From assembly GCA_003024785.1 (NCBI GenBank), contig PUQB01000762.1, positions 39,685 to 103,684 on the forward strand: 64,000 nucleotides of DNA. The letters are read 5' to 3'. This DNA is from Selaginella tamariscina (taxonomy: Eukaryota > Streptophyta > Lycopodiopsida > Selaginellales > Selaginellaceae). Below, piece after piece: positions 22,141-32,319 of this stretch; position 1 is the stretch's first letter; every line of letters begins with the position of its first letter. Both the position numbers and the translations under genes were made by a program. A model generated the notes under the pieces. That model worked only from the letters and a program-made list of their open reading frames with translations. It made no database searches and was not told where the DNA came from.

Positions 22141-23778
22141 TGTCACAGTTTTAACCCAAAGGGTCAACACGTGGCTGCCAAGTGGCCATTCGGTGTCATC
22201 ACCCTATGTGAGCAATGTTAAGTCTTCCAAGATAACCCTAAGAGTCTGACTCAGAGGCCCAATTAGGCAGAAGACTTAGAGTCCTACCCTAAGTCCCCTA
22301 GAATGACCATCCCTTAAACCCTAGAGGATAACCCGAGTAAACTTTAGGATCCTGTCCTAGTAGACCTAGACAGGCTCATGCCCTAACCCCACAAAGGAGA
22401 TGTGTCTCACACATACCCCTTGCAGAATCACCCTCATTCGGGAGTACAACCCCTTTAGGGCGACAAGGGTACCCTAAACCACAACTAACCCTTAAGGGTT
22501 TGACTGGCCGAGTCATACCCTAGACCTAGGGCTAATACTTAGTGAGGACACAAGTGTGCACCTTAGGCGAACACGAGTGTTCTGCTAAGTAAACTCCCTA
22601 AGGCTAGGTTTGGATAACCCTAAGTACATAACCTTGTGAGTGCTTCACGAAAAGGCTCATGCTAACAAGCTTAAGTTGTTCAACCCCTGGATTACAAGGA
22701 GAACACTCCCCTAGCCAAGTGTGCCTAAGCACACCTAGTTCGATATCTAACCTCTCTTGAGCAAATGCCCAAGGCTTAGCATCCTAGTGCGAGCACAAGC
22801 ATGTCTGTTTGCTAGACCCCCTTAACAAGCCCACGACACAACCCCAAAGGGCGTGCCTCAGGTATTGTATCGTGTGATTTCTAGCCCAGTGTCACATCTC
22901 CATGTGACACTACCTTCCCCATTGTGGGCTATCATGCCATAGCCCTTAGATTCAAGAGTTGCACTAAGTGCCACAAATGTGGCTCCTAAATACCAACTCT
23001 AGAACCCCTTAGTGAACCCTCAGAAACTAGGTAATGTGAACCCATCAAACAAGATCCCATGCCCACGGTTGGACAAGGACACGAATGTGCCTTGCTTGGC
23101 CATGAGTGTTACACCTAGCTTGATGTGGAAGAGGCTGGAGACAAGCATCAACCTTTGCATCGTAAAATGTGCATTCCGATAAGACCTCCCAAGCGTGGAT
23201 TTGCCAACATTAAGGGTAAGCTACCCTGAAGGTGGGACGTACCCTTGTCATTTGGAAGTTAAGATGGCACAACAAAGGGTTGTGCCTTAACGACACAAGC
23301 TAGAGCTTGTACCGAGAGAAGAGTAACGAGCTCAGTCATGAACCCAGGAACCCTCACTCCTATATACTACCTTATTTATGTGATAGAGGCCCCCCCCTAT
23401 TTTCAAATTTACATAAGTGGCTGGCACGGAATCTCATTTCCAGAGAGAATATACTTAGTGAGTTATCAATCGACCCCTAAACCCTAACCTGTCAAACCTA
23501 GGGTATTTCTAAACATATCCGACATGTCGAACTCACCGGAACTATCCATTAACCCAACCGGACACGAAAAACCAAGGTAAGAGTTTTCTAAACGGAAGTG
23601 CTAACTTCGCCTAGAGTTTCTTGCAAATACTTAATGACACTCGGCCGGACCATCACTAAATATCCAAGTGCACTAAGCGGGCCTGTTTCTTCTATATCTA
23701 GGGCTTATCAATATACTACAGTAGGTAACAACAATCAACATCCAAAGTAAAAGAGGAGTTATAGTAAAAACTATGACA
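22141..23778 (-). repeat. Full-length LTR of Ty3 family A
   Basis: Begins TGTCACAG and ends CTATGACA, so the ends are TGTCA...TGACA. At 1638 bp it is the longest copy. Parts match 11800-12770, 24147-25076, 30810-31718 (opposite strand) and 62011-62196. It flanks the gag-pol remains to its left as their 5' LTR. Confidence 0.75.
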
Positions 23779-24146
23779 ACAACCCTCTCTACCTTAGGCT
23801 CTAGTTGCTTTCTCTTGCTCATCATATTGAGCCCTAGTTTCAACACTAGGAGAATATGCTTGGAATATTCCCAATACAAAGTTGAAAACACCCTGCACAA
23901 GTTGTACACCCACACACATCAGCTTGAACTAGCATAAGACTTTAGACTTACCTAAAATCTCACACTGACCGCTGAGCAAGTGTTCTCCAAAGATTAATAA
24001 CTCACAGGATCAAACTCTCTGCGTAGAATATAGACATGTCAACTAAAAGTGATAGAGTAATCAAGAATTTAAAGTTATCTAAACACTGAAACACCTATGA
24101 CTTTAGGCAGTCCTACTGACCGTAGAGAACTTGTTCCGATACCAAT
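23779..24146 (-). other. Short retroelement leader with primer-binding site
   Basis: 368 bp between two same-orientation LTRs. On the minus strand the LTR end is followed by ATTGGTATCGGAAC, resembling the tRNA-iMet primer-binding site TGGTATCAGAGC. Similar sequence sits at 61791-62010. With only this leader between LTRs, the unit is either a deletion derivative or a partial tandem copy. Confidence 0.65.
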
Positions 24147-25076
24147 TGTCAGAAGCCACAAAGGTGGCTTGCTAGATGCTAACCCTAGAATCCTTCTCTA
24201 GAAACCTCCATGATATCTAGTAAAGTGCCCGTGTTAGGAACCCATCTCTTAGGAACTCACAAACCTAGTTGGCCAAGTCCACAGTCAAGGCTCACCTTGT
24301 GAGTCTGAATTTGTGGGCTAACCGAGCTGCAAGTATTGTTCCTAGCTTGCGTGGATGAGGCGGCCGAAGCAAGGCCTCTTCCATTAGTCTTGTAGAACAT
24401 GAACTCGAGTAATCCTTTTAGGCTTATGAGCAGGTTAACAAACCAAAGAATTGACTAACTTCTTGGATGTGATGTACTTGGTCACAAGGGTGAAATTTTG
24501 CAAATGATATGGGTAGGCTAACTAAAGGTGGGCCATACCCCTGTTGTATGGAAGTTAGGGCGGCACAATAGAGGGTTGTGCCTTGACGACACAAGCCTAA
24601 CTTGCACTAGAAGGAGAATAACGAGCTCTCTTTTGAATTCAGAAACTCTCACTACATATACTCTACCTTATTTATATGACGAAGCCCCCTGGTTTCCTAA
24701 ATGAGTAAGTGGTTGGCACAGAATGCTAGCCCTTAATGAAATGAGATTATCTAAACCTATTAACCCTAAACCTAACCCTAAGAAACACTAGGGCTAGGTC
24801 AACCCTAGGGGTGTCCTTAACCCTTTTGACAAGCTATACTCTTTTGAGGAAACCTAACTAGAACATCAAACCAAGGGAGAGTTTTTTAGAAAGGTAAGGG
24901 CTACTTTTGCTTAGAGTTTCTCGAGATATCTAATAACAACCGTCCGGACTACCCCTAAACATCTAAGTGCACTAAGCAGGCTATTTTTTACTACATCTAG
25001 GGTTCGTCATATAATCCAGTAGGTAACAATAATCAACTTTCAAAGTAAAGGGTTGAGTTTAGTAAAAACTATGACA
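24147..25076 (-). repeat. Shorter LTR of Ty3 family A
   Basis: TGTCAGAAGCC...AACTATGACA, 930 bp. It lacks about 700 bp present in the 22141-23778 copy, but the ends and the middle match. The primer-binding site lies immediately to the left. Confidence 0.75.
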
Positions 25077-25999
25077 ATTGCATTCTTTATGTGATCATCC
25101 TTGCTACTATAATGTAACTTGTCTCACCATCTATATATGATCATATGTGTATATATGTCATAACGCTTCAACTTGTAATGACCTGAAAACAAATTAAAAA
25201 AACATTATTAACTATCATTGAGACATAACATGTCACATAGTGGTCCATTTACTGTGTGATTAGTTCATGCAATAAATGCTCCACAAACCAACAATACACA
25301 TGACACTTATTATCAATATGTGCTACACCATTGATGAACATTGAGAATAATTCCTTCCTCTGAATACTTTTTCTCCTTTAAAATCTCCATGGCCTATGGA
25401 TCAAAAATCTTAAAAACCTCATGCATAACAACAGAATTCACCTTGAGTCATGCTCTATAAAAACATGCTGTGTCCATAACAAAATCCCATCTTTATTTAC
25501 TTTCTTGTATTGCATACACATCTAACATTTTGCTGCATGATCATACATTCTTCCACAACAAAAGTAATTGTTAAATAGAGATCACACTTATACAACCTCC
25601 AAACAACTTTAATATACCTCATAAAAGATTAAAATAAACACAATTGGCATTATTAGTTACTTAATGTTGTTACATGATTTTTAAGTTATTCAAGATATGA
25701 CGTTTGAGATGTATGGTATGCATGTTTTTGAAGTTAATAAGAGATACAAGATTATCTTAGATTGTAAATTGAAGCGTACACTAGCTCAATGTTTAAGAAG
25801 ATTGTTACATTGCACATGTAATGCAAGAAGATGAGAAGGACTAATTAATTGTTTGCAAGAGGTTTTAGATAGCTGCATATTTGAACTTGCATTATATAAA
25901 TGTGAATTAAATTTGAATTTTTTATAACAGTTTTATCACAAAAAGAACCCTAATAATGAATTGCACAATCTTGTTGATTTTATAAAGTGAACTCTAATT
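25077..25999. other. No gene seen
   Basis: AT-rich sequence without supported frames or clear repeats. Confidence 0.4.
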
Positions 26000-26240
26000 A
26001 TATAAAGTGAATTATAATTTGGCATAATGAACACTAATCTACAAAACTATTGTATTTAACTATTAATCTCATGAAGTGAACATTAATCTCATGCAGTGGA
26101 TACTAATCTTGTGAAGTGGACGCTAATCTCATGAAGTGGACAATAAACTCGCAAAGTGAATTTAATCTCACGAAGTGGACACTAATCTCACAAAGTATAT
26201 ATTAATTTCACACAAATGAAAGCTAATGTCACTGAATTCA
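26000..26240. repeat. Minisatellite (AATCTCATGAAGTGGACACT units)
   Basis: About ten degenerate units of 20 bp. The array continues on the far side of the Harbinger remnant at 27481, so that element inserted into it. Confidence 0.7.
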
Positions 26241-26300
26241 TAAATTCTCATGTGGCAAAGATTTCACGTAGTAAAACCCTAATTTTAAAAATGTACGTTA

Positions 26301-27480
26301 GGGCCGATTCACACCACACATTAACTTGTGAACATTAGCTAAATTTAATGTAATTATCTTCACACCGGCCTGAACATTACATTAAATTTTTAAAAGATAA
26401 TGTAATGTCATTTGTTAATGCAAATCTATTTACACCAGTCAAAAATTAAATTAAAAGATAATGTCCAGCTAATGTTTTTTTGTAAAATTTGGCATTAACT
26501 TAATGCCAAGGCCTTAGGGTTTACATTAGGGATGAGATAGCTCAGTATATAGATGCATTCCGTTTTTAGAGGAATAGCTGGGGGAACTACTGCCAGCAAA
26601 CGAGCTTGCAATCACCACTGCAAAGGAGTGCATTTAGCTTCTCAACTTGGCCTGAACATCAACTCTTCGGCTTCTCAATTGGGTCTCAGAGTAGCTGGCA
26701 AAAACGCTCGAGACAGGTAGGCCAACTGAAGCCATGACGAGGTTATGGCTTTGATTAGAGCGAAAGCTACAGCTTGAAGCCATATCTTCTCGGAGACAAA
26801 GGCTACCCTTGCAGCCCAGCGATTATGGTGCCTTTTTAACGGTCAGCAAACCTTTCAGTCCTCAAAAAGTTCTTCGACAACGAGCTTTCGAAAGCTCGTT
26901 AGATCGTGGAGTGTAGTTTTGGACTTCTAAAAGGTATGAAAAAGCATTTGAACATGAATGCTGACTGGTTTTGTGCAGGAAAGTTCCAATACTTGGCTTA
27001 AAGATCCGAATGCAACTTGATGTTGTTCTTGATATTGTCTATGCCTACTGTGTTGCATAACTATCTCATTGATATTGCGATGTAGATGTTGATGAAGAAC
27101 TGCGCGAGTTAGATTTGCCGGAAGTTAAACCCGTTGAAGAAGACGAGGATAGAATACAATAGAATGAACAAAGGAGAGATTGTATGTGAAAAACTCCTCG
27201 AATACCTTGTAACTGCAGTGTAAACAGAATACAAAATTTGAGCTTTTAATATAAAGTTAATGTAAAACATATGTGAAAACACATATATGTTAATAATTCT
27301 AATGTAATATAGTGAAGTCATTTACATTACATTAAATTAAGTTAGGTTACATTAACTAAAATTCTCTAATGTTGTGATTAAACTAATGCTGGTGTGAAGA
27401 TCAATGACATTAACTAATAACATTAAGTTAATAACAACTAATGTAATGTTCACAAGTTAATGTGTGGTGTGAATCAGCCC
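26301..27480 (+). mobile_element. PIF/Harbinger element, decayed
   Basis: Terminal inverted repeats start GGGCCGATTCACACCACACA and end with its near-complement TGTGTGGTGTGAATCAGCCC. They are flanked by TTA at 26298-26300 and 27481-27483, the 3-bp target duplication of this superfamily. Subterminal TTAATGTAATG-type words repeat at both ends. Inside, about 26985-27115 on the plus strand reads KIRMQLDVVLDIVYAYCV followed by VDVDEELRELDLP. This resembles the C-terminal end of Harbinger DDE transposases (usually ...IVKACCVLHNFL), with a stop and a frame slip. An intron-like GTATGAAAAAG...TTTTGTGCAG precedes it. The rest of the transposase is lost, so it is non-autonomous. Confidence 0.8.
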
Positions 27481-27884
27481 TTAATCTTATGTAGTGAATG
27501 TTAATTATAAGCAATGGACTTCAATCTCACGTAGTGGGCTTTAATATCACAAAATGAATATTAATCTCACACAATGGATTTAATTTGATAAAATGGACTT
27601 CAATCTCACACAATTGATTTATTTTGATCTAAACATATAATTCTTAAGATTAAAGTCAACTACTTGACACTAGCATCCATTGTGTGAAATTAGCATCCAC
27701 AATGCAAGAGTAAAGTATACTTTGTGAGATTACATTTCATTGGGTGAGATTAATGTACATTTTGTGGTTGGACTTTAATCTCACGGAAGGAGCAATAATC
27801 TCACTCACGAACACTAGTCTCATGAAATCACACAATAAACTTTAATCTTGATGCTGAACTTAGTCTCTCAAGGGCCAAGAAAGG
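27481..27884. repeat. Minisatellite, right part
   Basis: Degenerate units such as AATCTCACACAATGGA and CACTTTGTGAGATTA, partly in inverted order. Continues the array at 26000-26240. Confidence 0.6.
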
Positions 27885-30360
27885 CATAGTTACCGCGAAC
27901 TTTCCGACCTACAAACCCGACCTAGCCGACCTAGGTTGCGACAGTTTAAAAAAATTCCCGACCTAGGTTGGAGGTTTCAAAAGATAAAAGATAAAGAAAT
28001 GTAAAAGAAAATAAATTAACATAATTCCAAATACAAAAAAAAATTAACTTACATCATAAAAAAATAAAAAACTAATAATCTAACTCGGGCTCAGCCACTT
28101 CTTCTTCCATGGTTTCTTCATCATCCTCCTCTTCATGTTCTTCTCCTTCTATTGGAGCTTGAGGAGTAGTCACTACTTCAGGATTCATTTCCATATTTTC
28201 AAGATAATCTTGTAAATCAACAAGTCTCTGCCACTGAGGTTCAAGTTCAAGTGCTTCTAAATCAATCTCAGTATATGTGCAACCATCTCGTTCAACACGT
28301 TCTAACAAACGTGTGTTTGCATGAATAAAAACCAACATTTTCAAGTTGGATGGTAGCAATCGATTACGTCGTTTTGTTTGTATCAAGTTCCAACTACTCC
28401 AATTTCTTTCACAAGGAGAAGCACACACTCCTTGGCTCAATAAACGAAGAGCACACTTTTGTAGCTCTGGCATAGCATTCCCATATCTTTCCCACCAGCT
28501 CACACCTGTTCTCATCATCTTTGAACGCCTAGCAGCTTCATCACTCATACTAACATTCTCACGTCTTCGAAATTTCCCCCATTGGTTATCAATTTTGTCA
28601 TAAAGTTCCATATCCCCTTGACAATATCTACGTAAGTATTGAAGCCAATTTTCAGATGCCATCCCATTCAATGGTGTGATATCCATATATGCAGGATGCA
28701 CTGCATAAGCTGCTCCATGCAAAATAGAATGCATCATATCCCAACGTGCAGGTCGTCCACCATGACGTTCCTTCATAATGGCCTTGATGCTTGCTATTTT
28801 GTTAGCACACAGTATATGTTCATTAGCAACATTATCTAGTCCTTCCATCATACGTTCCATCGCCTCATAAATTAAGCCACTAGTAGCACCCTCTCGATCA
28901 GCAAGCCTCAACACCTTCAAGATTGGAGCAGTTAAAACAAGAATCTCTTGACAACTATCAAGAAATGCATCATCTAAAATTCGTCGTCGGATGCGCAATC
29001 CAGTAGCTGTTTTTGACCATTGTGAAGAGTTCCACTCATCACTAACAACCATCTTCCGTAAACCATTCAAAATCTCTGGGTGCATCAGTTGTGAAATCAC
29101 TATAAACATATATGCAAATCGTGTTTCTGCAGGTTTCAAAAGCTCCCTTGAGCTGAATTTCCGGAATAAGGCAAGCAACCGTGGCTTTTTTGTAATGTAC
29201 GAAACAATCTCTGTACAACTTTCTATGATCGGAGTTGCCCAATCCAATCTTCCAATATCCTCCAATGCCAAATCCAACACATGGCATACACATCGGCCAT
29301 GTAAGATATGAGGGAATTCTTGTTGCATTAAATTCCCCATAGCCACACAATTTGATGCATTATCCGTCACAACTTGCACCACATTTTCCACACCAACTTC
29401 CATGATCACTTCTCTCATTTGTTCCCAAAGCCAAGCTCCTGTTTTCTCGACACCACCACTATCAATAGCTTTCCAAAAGACGCTACCTTGAATAGATGTC
29501 ACCATGAAGTTGATTATAGCACGCCTCCGAATATCAGACCATCCATCTGTGACAATGGTGCAGCCATACTTTGTCCATCCCTCTCGAAATTGACCAAGTT
29601 TACGATGAACTTCTTCATATTCTTCCTTAAGATGTCTTGTTCTTAAGGATTCGTAACCAAGTACTCGTGCAGAAGCTCCTGGGCCAGCTTCAGAAATTGC
29701 TTGCACCATTTTATTCATGCTTCTACTCTTAATGACATTGAATGGAATTGCATTGGCATAAAAGAACCTCCGAATTGCATTATTCATCAATTTATACTTT
29801 TGATCGTTGAGCATACTAGGGACAGTTCCCTCCCCAAAGCTTCTTTTTCTAGATCCAGAAGGGTTGCTTGTTGTTGAAGGCCCAACTCTATCAGATCCCA
29901 TGCTTGATGCAGATGCCTCTTGCATATGCCCACTCTGGGCATCTGCTGTTAACTGTGGAAAAGTAGATCTTGCTGCATTCTTCACATTTTCTGGCACATT
30001 TGGTGAATGACAACAATCAATACTATAGCCAGGAACTCCTCCAAGGTGCGCTTTGATCCTTTGTGGCCCTCCTCCATACTCATTTCCACAAAAATTACAT
30101 GTCCATCTAGATACACCTTTACCTTTGGCAAATTGCCTTACTTTTTTTACATATTCCCATGCCCAATCATCCTTCATGATGGTTTGAATGCACAAAAGTC
30201 CCTAAATCCTGCTCAAATTGCTAATTTTTTCCTTGCTCCGTTGATTTCTTTAGGGCTTTTTTTTAGGGCATTTTTTAATTTCCAAACAATTCCGACCTAG
30301 GTCACGACCTAGGTCGGAAAAGTTTAAAAAAACCACCGACCTAGGTCGGTGGTAACTATG
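27885..30360 (-). mobile_element. Structurally complete hAT transposon
   Basis: It opens CATAGTTACC and closes GGTAACTATG, a perfect 10-bp terminal inverted repeat. The 8-bp duplication AAGAAAGG lies on both sides (27877-27884 and 30361-30368), the expected size for hAT. Both ends carry several copies of CCGACCTAGGTCGG-type words, probable transposase-binding sites. The element is 2476 bp with a single long gene on the minus strand. Intact ends, duplication and gene suggest a recent, possibly autonomous insertion. It sits at the edge of the minisatellite. Confidence 0.95.
28072..30177 (-). CDS. hAT-superfamily transposase (BED finger, DUF659, hAT dimerisation)
   Basis: An open frame of 701 codons from MKDDWAWEYVKK with no interruption. 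Residues about 12-60 form a BED-type zinc finger (WTCNFCGNEYGGGPQRIKAHL). The DUF659-like core holds CTIVTDGWSDIRRRAIINFM and QVVTDNASNCVAMG, which carry the first two catalytic aspartates expected in hAT RNase H folds. HGRCVCHVLDLALEDIG follows. The C-terminal hATC dimerisation region reads CASPCERNWSSWNLIQTKRR, and an acidic tail ends EPELDY. The length fits plant hAT transposases. It should bind the element ends and catalyse cut-and-paste transposition in the nucleus. I start at the first ATG. The few codons upstream begin with TTG and are not needed. Confidence 0.95.
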   Translation of the reverse strand: MKDDWAWEYVKKVRQFAKGKGVSRWTCNFCGNEYGGGPQRIKAHLGGVPGYSIDCCHSPNVPENVKNAARSTFPQLTADAQSGHMQEASASSMGSDRVGPSTTSNPSGSRKRSFGEGTVPSMLNDQKYKLMNNAIRRFFYANAIPFNVIKSRSMNKMVQAISEAGPGASARVLGYESLRTRHLKEEYEEVHRKLGQFREGWTKYGCTIVTDGWSDIRRRAIINFMVTSIQGSVFWKAIDSGGVEKTGAWLWEQMREVIMEVGVENVVQVVTDNASNCVAMGNLMQQEFPHILHGRCVCHVLDLALEDIGRLDWATPIIESCTEIVSYITKKPRLLALFRKFSSRELLKPAETRFAYMFIVISQLMHPEILNGLRKMVVSDEWNSSQWSKTATGLRIRRRILDDAFLDSCQEILVLTAPILKVLRLADREGATSGLIYEAMERMMEGLDNVANEHILCANKIASIKAIMKERHGGRPARWDMMHSILHGAAYAVHPAYMDITPLNGMASENWLQYLRRYCQGDMELYDKIDNQWGKFRRRENVSMSDEAARRSKMMRTGVSWWERYGNAMPELQKCALRLLSQGVCASPCERNWSSWNLIQTKRRNRLLPSNLKMLVFIHANTRLLERVERDGCTYTEIDLEALELEPQWQRLVDLQDYLENMEMNPEVVTTPQAPIEGEEHEEEDDEETMEEEVAEPELDY

Positions 30361-30368
30361 AAGAAAGG

Positions 30369-30809
30369 TAAAGTTTGTCTGTTGTTGTTATTAAACCCTT
30401 TAATGTTATTAAATTCTTTTAATGAATGCTTAAAAATACTCAATTATGCATATTAAATTCTTATTGGATCTCCAAATTTTTTTTGTCTAGGGTTTGGGTC
30501 TCAATGAGAGGTTGCTTTATCGTGAGAATACTATGTGATAAGATTTTAATCATTTGTTTGCTTCAAATCTAAATTTGTACCCAACCATTGCACTTATTTT
30601 TGAGGCCTAGAATGGTGGATGTGGAAATGATATATGTGAATGCGTGATCATCAATTGTTGTTATTCGAGCAACAATTATAAATTGCGTAGAGAGTTCCAA
30701 TACAAAAATTATTGCAAAAGGATAGAGAGGGGTTGCATGTTTGAGCAAATTGATTATTATGAGGATTTGGCCTTTAAGTATGATAAGTGGATGAAGATGA
30801 TGGCTACAA
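30369..30809. other. No gene seen
   Basis: AT-rich stretch between the hAT element and an LTR. The words TGAGGCCTAGAATGG and GTTGTTATTCGAGC give no recognisable product. Confidence 0.4.
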
Positions 30810-31718
30810 CGTCATAGTTTTTACTATGACTCCTCTTTACTTTGGACATTAACTCTTGTTACCTACCGAATTATGTTGACAAGCCCTAGATGTAGTGAAA
30901 AACAACCCTACTTAGTGCATTTAGGTGTTAGGGGTAGTCCGGCTGACTGTCCTAGATATCGCAAGAAACTATAAGTGATTATAGCACTTATTTTTTAAAA
31001 AATCTCACCCTTATTTTCTGTGTTCCAATAAGGTTTTTAGTTGAGTTCAACATGTTTGAATATGGGTAGAAACACCCTAGGGTTGCCCTAAACCCTTAAG
31101 TTAGGGTCTAGGGGTTGATGGGCTTTTTAATTAAACTCATCAAGTATATTCCAATGAAATTTCGTGCAAACCCACTTACATAAACAAGAAAAACAGGGAG
31201 GGGGGGCCTTTATCACATATATTAGTAGTGCATGTAAGAGAGTTCCTAGGTTCATGATAAAGCTTGTTATTCTTCTACCGGTGCAAGTTGTAACTTGTGT
31301 CGTCAAGGCACAACCTCTGTTGTGCCACCTCAACTTCTAAATATTAGGGGTACGTCCCACCTTTGGGTAGTCTACCCTTAATGTTGGCAAATAAATGCCT
31401 GGGAGGTCTTATTGGACTGCATGTTCCAAGGGTCAGAGGTTGAGGCTTGTCTCCAACCTCCTCATCCACGTCAAGCTAAACACTCACAACTAAGCAGGGC
31501 ATATTTGCGTCCTTGTCTAACTGTGGGCATGGATCTGGCTTATAGGTTTTTCCTTACCAAGTTCTTGAGGGAACACAAAGGGGTTCTAGAGTTGGCATTG
31601 GAGAGCCACATTCATGGCACTTGGTGTAACTCTTGAATCTAAGAGGATATGATAGGATAGCCCACATTTGGGAACAGTGTCACATGAAAGATGTGACACT
31701 AGGCTAGATGACACATAT
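30810..31718 (+). repeat. LTR fragment of Ty3 family A, opposite orientation
   Basis: Starts GTCATAGTTTTTACTATGACTCC, close to the reverse complement of the 22141-23778 right end, and runs through the same blocks to CACATGAAAGATGTGACAC. It is broken where the family B LTR begins (31721). Confidence 0.7.
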
Positions 31719-31720
31719 TA

Positions 31721-32319
31721 TGGTTGATGGTGGTTTGACCACTGTCAAGCCGTTAGTCGGTGCACAAGCGATGGGACAGAGCGGCCAAGCAGTAAGGGTG
31801 CAACAGGTGCTGTCAAGTGGTGCTTAAACCCAGGTGTAGATCCGATCATCCGAATCAACTACCAAGGTACTCGAGACAACATGCGTGAGGGAGACACATA
31901 AATGTTACAGGCAAGATGCTGGCACAGGGCGGCAGACCAATGGGAGTGTGCCACCTGTACCTAGGGTCTAGCACTAGCCGACCACTATATAAGCAAGAGG
32001 GCTTGTAGTGTGTGGGGTCCTTCTAGTCCGTCTTCTTCTTTTGTATCTTGCTCCACCTTCACTAGGGTAGCTTTGTATTTGGGCAGGTAATATATATATC
32101 TATTTAGTCCTTCTGTCCACCACCTTCTCCCAGTCATTCTTCTCTGCCTTGCTCCTAGTCCAACAAACATATAGTCAGAGCGGTAAAAACCCCCCTAGGG
32201 AACTTTCCTCACTTGTACACAAACCCTTGCGGCGTCCAGGTAGAGGCCATCTTACACTTTCAGTGCTCCCCTAGGTAAGTTTGGCTCACTAAGGCGGACC
32301 CTCGAGACTAGACGTTACA
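31721..32319 (+). repeat. 5' LTR of Ty3 family B, copy 1
   Basis: About 599 bp. It starts TGGTTGATGGTGGTTTGACC and ends near GAGACTAGACGTTACA. It matches 36568-37162 directly and 59776-60334 on the opposite strand. It holds TATATAAGCAAGAGG, a possible promoter. Confidence 0.8.
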
